This document shows positions 58,207 through 64,000 of a stretch of DNA of 64,000 nt, piece by piece; position 1 is the first letter of the stretch; each line of letters begins with the position of its first letter. The translations under genes were made by a program, and so were the position numbers. The DNA is from Terriglobales bacterium. GTDB lineage: Bacteria > Acidobacteriota > Terriglobia > Bryobacterales > Bryobacteraceae. The notes under the pieces are model-generated. The model ran no database searches. It saw only the letters and a list, made by a program, of their open reading frames with translations, and had not been told where the DNA came from. The stretch covers positions 1 through 64,000 of the forward strand of contig JAIXQP010000010.1 of NCBI GenBank assembly GCA_027485675.1. The letters are read 5' to 3'.

Positions 58207-59577
58207 ATGCGGCGTAGAGATCTCTTAGGTTCATTCGGTGGCATGGCCCTGGCCCAGATGCTCGGCCAGGAAAGTGGCGGGCTCCATCATGCCCCCCGCG
58301 CCAAGCGGGTCATTCAGATCTTCCTCTCCGGCGCCGCCAGCCAGTGCGACAGCTTCGACTATAAGCCGCGGCTCCTCGAAAAGGCCGGCCAACCCTGGGA
58401 TCCCGGCGAGAAGGTCGAACTCTTCCAAAGCAATCCCGGGGTCGTAATGCCCAGCCCGTGGGCCTGGAAGCGCTACGGCCAGAGCGGCAAATGGGTCAGC
58501 GACCTCTTCCCGGAAATCGCCCAGTGCGTCGACGACATCGCCTTCATCCATTCGCTCCAGTCGAAATCGAACATCCATGGCCCGGCGACGTTCATGCAGA
58601 ACACCGGCTTCATCCTCCCGGGTTTCCCCAGCGCCGGGTCGTGGTTGTCCTATGCCCTCGGCACCCTCAATGAGAATCTGCCGAAGTTCATCGTCCTGCC
58701 GGATCACCGCGGCGTCCCGCCGAATGGCCCCGGCAACTGGTCCTCCGGTTTCCTCCCCGCCGCCCACCAGGCCACCACGGTCCGCGTCGGCACGCCCAAC
58801 CCCATTCATGATCTGCGTGCCCCCGCCGGCGCCGCATACATCACCCCGGACAGTGAGCGCGAAGGCCTCGCCCTGCTCGATCAGGTGAACCAGCAGCATC
58901 TGGCCGGCCACCCCGGAGACTCCCGCCTCGAAGCCCGCATCGCCTCCTACAAAATGGCCGCCCGGCTCCAACTCAGCGCCCCGGAGGTGCTCGCAATCGA
59001 CGGCGAGTCCCCGGCCACCCGCCAGCTCTACGGGCTCCATGATCCCGCCACCGCCGAAATGGGCGAACGCTGCCTCGTCGCCCGGCGCCTCGTCGAGCGC
59101 GGCGTACGCTTCGTGCAGATCTGGAGCGGCGCCGACAACGGATTCCCGCGCCGCAACTGGGATAGCCACGAGAACCTCGCCAAAGACCACGGCGAACTGG
59201 GCAAGTCTCTCGATAAACCCGTCGCCGGCCTGCTCCGAGACCTCAAGGCCCGCGGCCTGCTGCAGGATACGATCGTCCACTGGACCACGGAGTTCGGCCG
59301 GATGCCCTGCAGCCAGGGCAGTCTCGGCCGCGATCACAATCCCGCCGGGTTCACCTCCTGGCTCGCCGGGGGCGGCTTCCGCGGCGGCTTCAGCTACGGC
59401 GCCACCGACGAATGGTCGTATAAAGCCGTCGACAAACCCGTCTATTGCTACGACCTCCACGCCACCATGCTGCATCTCCTCGGTATCGATCATCAACGCC
59501 TGTCCTATCGCAATAACGGCATTGACCGCCGCCTCACCGATGTCCACGGCTCCGTCCTTCGTGAATTGGTTGCCTAG
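58207..59577 (+). CDS. DUF1501 protein (exported)
   Basis: 456 residues from the ATG at 58207, nine bases after the previous stop. RRRDLLGSFGGMALAQMLG is a Tat-like signal. The body is a sulfatase/alkaline phosphatase-related fold (IQIFLSGAASQCDSFDYKPR, FIHSLQSKSNIHGPATFMQN, VHWTTEFGRMPCSQG, RDHNPAGFTSWLAGGG) without the formylglycine Cys motif. DUF1501 partners of DUF1553 proteins are conserved; the function is not known. Translationally close to the previous gene, so the two form a unit. Confidence 0.9.
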   Translation: MRRRDLLGSFGGMALAQMLGQESGGLHHAPRAKRVIQIFLSGAASQCDSFDYKPRLLEKAGQPWDPGEKVELFQSNPGVVMPSPWAWKRYGQSGKWVSDLFPEIAQCVDDIAFIHSLQSKSNIHGPATFMQNTGFILPGFPSAGSWLSYALGTLNENLPKFIVLPDHRGVPPNGPGNWSSGFLPAAHQATTVRVGTPNPIHDLRAPAGAAYITPDSEREGLALLDQVNQQHLAGHPGDSRLEARIASYKMAARLQLSAPEVLAIDGESPATRQLYGLHDPATAEMGERCLVARRLVERGVRFVQIWSGADNGFPRRNWDSHENLAKDHGELGKSLDKPVAGLLRDLKARGLLQDTIVHWTTEFGRMPCSQGSLGRDHNPAGFTSWLAGGGFRGGFSYGATDEWSYKAVDKPVYCYDLHATMLHLLGIDHQRLSYRNNGIDRRLTDVHGSVLRELVA

Positions 59578-59627
59578 TGATACTTTTCGATTGACCTGCA
59601 CCCCGTCCTAAGCGCATCATTCCAAGG

Positions 59628-61409
59628 ATGAAGACGCCGCCGCTTAAGAAGATCCTGCTGGGGAGCCTCGCCCTGGTGCTGGTAGTGGGGGGCGCGCTGG
59701 CTTATCCGCGTCTGGCCAAGCTCCGCGTCCACGTGCCCGCCTATGAACGCTCCGGCGAAATCGTGCTCCTCGATCAAGGCTGGTCCGACGCCCAGCGTCT
59801 CGAGTTCCACCACACCGCGCAGGGAACCCGCCTCGTTCCCTATCGCTGGCTGCTCGCTCTCGAACAGCCGTGCCTCTCCCCGTTCGGCTGCGAACTCTTC
59901 GCCAAGCCGGAGTACCTCGGCCGCTTCGGCTTCCTCTCCAGTCCCGCCGACCCCAAGTGGAACCCCGACGGCCTCCCCGTCGGCTTCGCCCGCCAGGAGG
60001 ATTTCGCCGATTCCGATACCGGGCAGCAGTATCCCGTCGTCGGCCTCACCTGCGCCGCCTGCCACACCGGCGAACTCCGCTACGGCAACTATTCGGTTCG
60101 CGTCGAAGGCGGCCCCGCCATGATCCAGGTCACCCAGTTCCAAAAGGCGCTGGGCGTCGCCCTCATCCTCACCGACCTCATCCCCTGGCGCTATCGCGCC
60201 TTTGAAGAGCGGGTCCTCGGCGCCAACGCCCCCGCCGCGGACCGCGCTGCCCTGAAGCAAGCCGTCGAGCAGTTTCTCGCCCGCGCCAAAGCGGAGGTCG
60301 CCGCCACCGAAAAGGCCAACATCTACCCCCACGACGCCGGCTTCATCCGCACCGACGCGCTCACCCGCATCGGCAATCAGGTCTTTGCCGCCGACATGGG
60401 GCTCCCCGCCAACTACGCCGTCGCCCAGGCCCCCGTCAAGTTCCCGCAGGTCTGGGACGCCTCCTGGTTCACCTGGGTGCAGTACAACTCCTCCATCGCG
60501 GATCCGCTCGTCCGCAACATCGGTGAAGCCCTCGGCGTGCGCGCCCTCGCCCGCTTGTCCGGTCCGCAGGCCGCCGAGTTTGCCAACAGCGTTAATCTGC
60601 CCGGCCTCAAGAGAATGGAGGATCTCCTCTCCGGCCCCGACCCGTTCACCGGCCTCCGTTCCCCCCGCTGGCCCGCCGTCTTTCCGGCCCTCGATGCCGC
60701 CAAAGTGGCCCAGGGCGCCGCGCTCTATAAAAAGCATTGCCAGGGCTGCCATCTGCCGCCCCTCGACGAGTTACAGGCCGATCTGCGGGCAGAAAAGCCC
60801 GTCTACTGGGTCACCAATTCGAGCGGCAAACGCTTCCTCGATCTCCGTGATATCCCGCTTGGCATGGTCGCCACCGACCCCAATCAGGCGATCGAATTCA
60901 AGAACCGCACCGCCGATACCGGCGCCCTTGGCAAGGGCAGAGTCTCGGCCGCCGAGGGCTTGAAACTCGTCACCGAAGGCATCCGCGACCGCTTCTTCCG
61001 CCAGGCCGGTTTCTCCGCCGAACAGAAGCTCGAGTGGCAGGGCTATCGCGATGGCAGCATTCCCGCCGTCCGCGCCGACGAGATCTATAAGGCGCGGCCG
61101 CTCAACGGCATCTGGGCCGCCGGGCCCTATCTCCACAACGGCTCAGTGCCCAGCCTCTACGACCTTCTCGCCTCCCGCCAGCAGCGGCCGGCCAAGGGCT
61201 TCTGGCTGGGCTCCAAGCGCTTTGACCCGGCAAAGGTCGGCTACGAGTCCACGGAACTCGACGGAGGATTCTGGTTCGACTACGCCGAGCCCGGCAACAG
61301 CAACCAGGGCCACTGGTTCGAGGATGGTCCGCGCGGCAAAGGCGTCGTCGGCCCGGCGCTCTCGGAAGCCGACCGCTGGGCCCTCGTCGAGTATCTGAAG
61401 TCGATCTAA
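59628..61409 (+). CDS. RoxA-like dihaem cytochrome c
   Basis: 593 residues with an N-terminal signal-anchor (LLGSLALVLVVGGALAYPRL). Two haem motifs, CAACH (about 141) and CQGCH (about 371), with a glutamine-rich spacer, plus conserved DASWFTWVQYNSSIADPLVR NIGEALG and RPLNGIWAAGPYLHNGSVPS, are typical of the RoxA-like (di-haem-cytoC) family related to bacterial cytochrome c peroxidase. RoxA cleaves rubber, but most family members have other, unknown substrates. Last of the plus-strand exported set, nearly touching the convergent LptFG gene. Confidence 0.85.
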   Translation: MKTPPLKKILLGSLALVLVVGGALAYPRLAKLRVHVPAYERSGEIVLLDQGWSDAQRLEFHHTAQGTRLVPYRWLLALEQPCLSPFGCELFAKPEYLGRFGFLSSPADPKWNPDGLPVGFARQEDFADSDTGQQYPVVGLTCAACHTGELRYGNYSVRVEGGPAMIQVTQFQKALGVALILTDLIPWRYRAFEERVLGANAPAADRAALKQAVEQFLARAKAEVAATEKANIYPHDAGFIRTDALTRIGNQVFAADMGLPANYAVAQAPVKFPQVWDASWFTWVQYNSSIADPLVRNIGEALGVRALARLSGPQAAEFANSVNLPGLKRMEDLLSGPDPFTGLRSPRWPAVFPALDAAKVAQGAALYKKHCQGCHLPPLDELQADLRAEKPVYWVTNSSGKRFLDLRDIPLGMVATDPNQAIEFKNRTADTGALGKGRVSAAEGLKLVTEGIRDRFFRQAGFSAEQKLEWQGYRDGSIPAVRADEIYKARPLNGIWAAGPYLHNGSVPSLYDLLASRQQRPAKGFWLGSKRFDPAKVGYESTELDGGFWFDYAEPGNSNQGHWFEDGPRGKGVVGPALSEADRWALVEYLKSI

Positions 61410-61411
61410 GA

Positions 61412-63736
61412 CTACGAACGCATCCGCGTCATCATGTAGAGCCCGGCCAGCAGGAAGATCGCATCCGGGCTCCACGCCGCCACCGGAGCCGGCAGTTGAT
61501 TCAGGTTGCCGATCTGCACGAAGAGCTCGTCAAAGGCGCGGTAGGCGATTGCAATCCCGAAGCTGGCCCCCACGCTCGCCATGGCGCCCCGCCGCCCGCC
61601 CATGAAGCTGAACGGCACCGCAATCACCGCCAGAATGAAGGCGAACAGCGGCACGGAGAACTTCCGGTGGAACTGCACCTGCAGCCGGATCGTGTCGAAC
61701 CCGCTCTGCTTCAGATCCTGAATGTAGCTGTCCAACTGCTGGAAGTTCATCTGCTTGTACTGCTTCTCTTCAATCAGGAAGTAGTCCGGCTGCTCGTCGA
61801 GTTCGGCAAAGGTGCGCACCGGATACTCCTCGTACTGCTTCACCCGGATATCCTGCATATCCCGCACCCACCCGTTCTGAAACACCCACGCCGACACGCT
61901 CGGCTGCCATTGCGCCCGTTCGGCCGAAATATGGCGGACGAGTCGAAACGTCTTCGGGTCCAGTTCGTAGACGTGCACACCCACCATCACCTTCTCCGCC
62001 GGGTCAAAATACTTGTAGTAATAGATCCGCGCATCGTGGCCAAAAATCCATTTCCGGTCCGGCCGCAGATAGGTCTGTGGCGCTTTGCCCTTGATCTCGG
62101 CGCGGATGCCGTCCTGGATCAGGTTGGCGTCCGGAACCACATAGTGATCAAACGCGAACAGCGCACTGCTCAGTAACAGGCCCGCCAGCAGAATCGGCAC
62201 CGACAAACGGTATAGGCTCACCCCGGAGGCCTTGAAAGCGGTCACCTCGTTCTGGTTCGCCATAATGCTGAAGGTGATCAACACGCTCACCAGTACCGCC
62301 ACCGGCGAGTAATCATAGATGAACTTCGGCCCCAGAAACAGGTGATACCGGAAGACCTTCTCCATCGGTATCTGGTTCCGGATTACGTCGCTGAGTAACT
62401 CAAAGAACGTAAACACCTGCGTCAGCACCACGAAGCTCACGAGGCAGATGAGAAAGTAGAACAGAAACTCACTCAGAACATAAGTGTCGATCAGTTGCGG
62501 CATCAGGCGGATCGTAGTCCGCGGCGCCCGCCGCGCAATCCGTTCCCGCTTGGTCCGGTACCGCTCGGCCAGGCCGCTGAACGTGTCGAGGAACCATCCC
62601 CGGATAGCGCCCACCAGGTCCCGGTCGCCCGGCGTCTCCAGCCGAACCAGCAGCACGATTCCCACAATGGCGAAGAGAATATTCGGCGCCCAGGCGGCCA
62701 ACGCCGGGCTCAACGTTCCCTGCTTGGCCAGTCCCAACAGGCTCACCTGCGCCATGAAGTAGAGGAAGGCCAGAAACACCGTCAGTACGAAGGCGGCCGA
62801 CTTCCCCGCCTTCCGCGAGGAGACCCCCAGCGGAATCCCCACCAGCGCCAGCAGAATGCAGGCCGGCGGCAGCGAAAGCCGCCGCTGGAGTTCAATGTCC
62901 GCCTCCCGCGACTTCTTGGCCTCGGCAAACAGCAGCTCCGTCTCCATGTCTGAGAACGCCCGCGCCTGCTTCTCGGCCGGCTTCTGCGCCTCGAGCGACT
63001 GGTCCATCACCGGAAAGGCCGTATTGTAGTACTGCCCGGTCTCCTTGCCGACCTCGTGCGTGCTCCCGTTGCCCAGGCGCAGCCGAATCCGGTTGTTGGC
63101 CGAGTCCGGCACTGCGATCGCCTCGGTGGCAATCGTTATCCGGGGAGCGTCCCCGGAAGCCTCCTGCGTACTCCGCTTCCGCTGCTCCGGCGGCGTCATA
63201 TCGGCGATAAACACGTTCCGCCAGCGGGTCACCGGGCCGGCGATCACGTCGCCGATATAGATTGTCTTGTTCGGAAACTGCTCGGCAAACACCCGCGGCT
63301 GAATCTCCGCGGTCATCTGGTCGGCGATCACCCGGTTCAAAATCCGCACCGTCTCCCGGATCGAGTAGGGGGTCAGGTACAGAGAGCAGGCCGCCGTCAT
63401 CAGCGAACCCATCACCGCAAACACCAGCACCGGCCCCAGCACCCTTCGCCCGGGCACCCCGGCGGCCCGCATGGCGATAATCTCCCCGTCGGAAGACATG
63501 CGGCTCAGCCCAATCAGCACCCCCACCAGGACGCCCACCGGCAGCGTCATCATCAGCGTGAAGGGCATCACCAGGAGAAACAAATAGCCGACCGTCGAAG
63601 TCGACGCCGCCCCCCGCACCAACTGCTCAAACAGCAGGCTGATCCGTTGCAGGAAGAGGACGAAGCTGAATAACAACGTACCCAGCCCGGCCCCCGCCAA
63701 GACCTCCCGGAAAATCGCACGGCTCAGCAGACCCAT
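61412..63736 (-). CDS. LptF-LptG fusion, lipopolysaccharide export permease
   Basis: 774 residues, about twice a single LptF or LptG. The first half (1-370) is LptF (SRAIFREVLAGAGLGTLLFS, YLFLLVMPFTLMMTLPVGVL, SLPPACILLALVGIPLGVSS); the second (about 415-774) is LptG (MPQLIDTYVLSEFLFYFLIC, FSIMANQNEVTAFKASGVSL, VQFHRKFSVPLFAFILAVIA). Each half has six transmembrane helices and a periplasmic beta-jellyroll. A linker (about 370-415: WFLDTFSGLAERYRTKRERI) joins the C-terminus of one to the N-terminus of the other. The fusion would with an LptB ATPase form the LPS extractor. Confidence 0.93.
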   Translation of the reverse strand: MGLLSRAIFREVLAGAGLGTLLFSFVLFLQRISLLFEQLVRGAASTSTVGYLFLLVMPFTLMMTLPVGVLVGVLIGLSRMSSDGEIIAMRAAGVPGRRVLGPVLVFAVMGSLMTAACSLYLTPYSIRETVRILNRVIADQMTAEIQPRVFAEQFPNKTIYIGDVIAGPVTRWRNVFIADMTPPEQRKRSTQEASGDAPRITIATEAIAVPDSANNRIRLRLGNGSTHEVGKETGQYYNTAFPVMDQSLEAQKPAEKQARAFSDMETELLFAEAKKSREADIELQRRLSLPPACILLALVGIPLGVSSRKAGKSAAFVLTVFLAFLYFMAQVSLLGLAKQGTLSPALAAWAPNILFAIVGIVLLVRLETPGDRDLVGAIRGWFLDTFSGLAERYRTKRERIARRAPRTTIRLMPQLIDTYVLSEFLFYFLICLVSFVVLTQVFTFFELLSDVIRNQIPMEKVFRYHLFLGPKFIYDYSPVAVLVSVLITFSIMANQNEVTAFKASGVSLYRLSVPILLAGLLLSSALFAFDHYVVPDANLIQDGIRAEIKGKAPQTYLRPDRKWIFGHDARIYYYKYFDPAEKVMVGVHVYELDPKTFRLVRHISAERAQWQPSVSAWVFQNGWVRDMQDIRVKQYEEYPVRTFAELDEQPDYFLIEEKQYKQMNFQQLDSYIQDLKQSGFDTIRLQVQFHRKFSVPLFAFILAVIAVPFSFMGGRRGAMASVGASFGIAIAYRAFDELFVQIGNLNQLPAPVAAWSPDAIFLLAGLYMMTRMRS

Positions 63737-63745
63737 ACCCGCGCA

Positions 63746-64000
63746 CTACCCCGCGCTTTCAATCGGCGGCGGCGGAACGACGGGCGCGCTCGGGCGCTCC
63801 TCCTGGGGCCGGTCCATGTCGATCTCATCAAACAGCAGCGAAGGCGCAACCACCGTCATCCCCGTCACGAAACCGCCCGCGCCCATCAGCGCCAACGGAT
63901 AACTGTTCGCGAGCAGGTCGAACGTCGTCGTCTCGGTGCTCGCCGCCAGAATGTCCCGCAGCGCCCGCACCGTCAACCCGCGGAAACGCATCCCGCGGAT
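63746..64000 (-). CDS. Partial protein at window edge, unknown
   Basis: Open from the window end; the last 81 residues read MRFRGLTVRALRDILAAST and FDLLANSYPLALMGAGGFVT, with an acidic, Pro-rich tail (DEIDMDRPQEERPSAPVVPP). No Shine-Dalgarno precedes the ATG at 63991 and the frame stays open beyond it, so I think this is the C-terminal part of a longer protein. One hydrophobic segment (LALMGAGGFVTGMTVVAP) may be a membrane helix. It lies 9 bases upstream of lptFG on the same strand. Identity unknown. Confidence 0.45.
   Translation of the reverse strand: MRGMRFRGLTVRALRDILAASTETTTFDLLANSYPLALMGAGGFVTGMTVVAPSLLFDEIDMDRPQEERPSAPVVPPPPIESAG

Overview
The window is typical of a free-living, aerobic, GC-rich member of the Acidobacteriota, most like the Bryobacteraceae/Solibacter group. 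The grounds are: a very large Oar-like TonB-dependent receptor with an N-terminal carboxypeptidase-regulatory domain (plus a second receptor), a complete alternative complex III (ActABCDEF) operon running into a caa3-type cytochrome oxidase, planctomycete-type cytochrome/DUF1549/DUF1553 and DUF1501 proteins, and a fused LptF-LptG permease. No database search was possible; family calls rest on motifs read in the translated proteins.

Region 1-14.3 kb is accessory. It begins with the 5' end of an IS3-family orfA, then a visibly AT-richer minus-strand operon (5159 to 150) encoding a TPR/J-like/PH-like protein, a small GrpE-like protein and a divergent 833-residue Hsp70. Next come a decayed AlbA/RecG-like regulator, a small protein paired with an HTTM membrane protein, a FitAB toxin-antitoxin pair, a decayed carboxypeptidase-regulatory protein with a 9-G tract, the 1379-residue receptor, and a HigBA pair whose toxin has a stop at codon 3.

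Region 14.3-28.6 kb is mostly minus-strand housekeeping: secreted proteins of unknown role, coproporphyrin ferrochelatase, an NAD-dependent epimerase, an RraA-like aldolase, an ankyrin protein, citrate synthase, a thiol-disulfide protein, tRNA-Leu(GAG) with terminator, SecG and glutaryl-CoA dehydrogenase. A plus-strand pair (TPR/beta-barrel protein and GHL10-like glycosidase) recalls PgaA/PgaB exopolysaccharide export. A PilZ-DnaJ fusion closes this part.

Region 28.6-41.8 kb holds a HutC-type regulator divergent from a TIM-barrel isomerase, with an operator-like palindrome between them. A plus-strand run follows: antiporter, DUF6454-like protein, sulfatase, SDR, and an unusual three-enzyme fusion. 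Then come the second TonB receptor and a histidine kinase with a receiver-XRE regulator.

Region 42.0-54.6 kb is the respiratory operon: actA-B-C-D-E-F, a small membrane protein, SCO, then coxB-A-C-D, ended by a strong terminator. ACIII oxidises menaquinol, the cytochrome domains pass electrons on, and caa3 oxidase reduces oxygen. Region 54.6-61.4 kb is a plus-strand set of exported proteins (unknown 406-residue protein, Psc-type cytochrome, DUF1501, RoxA-like dihaem protein). The window ends with the minus-strand LptFG fusion and a partial gene.

The best candidate for an undescribed system is the Hsp70/J-like/GrpE-like operon at the left edge. The best candidates for unusual proteins are the PilZ-DnaJ fusion, the nuclease-amidohydrolase-esterase fusion and the His-rich repeat inside ActB.
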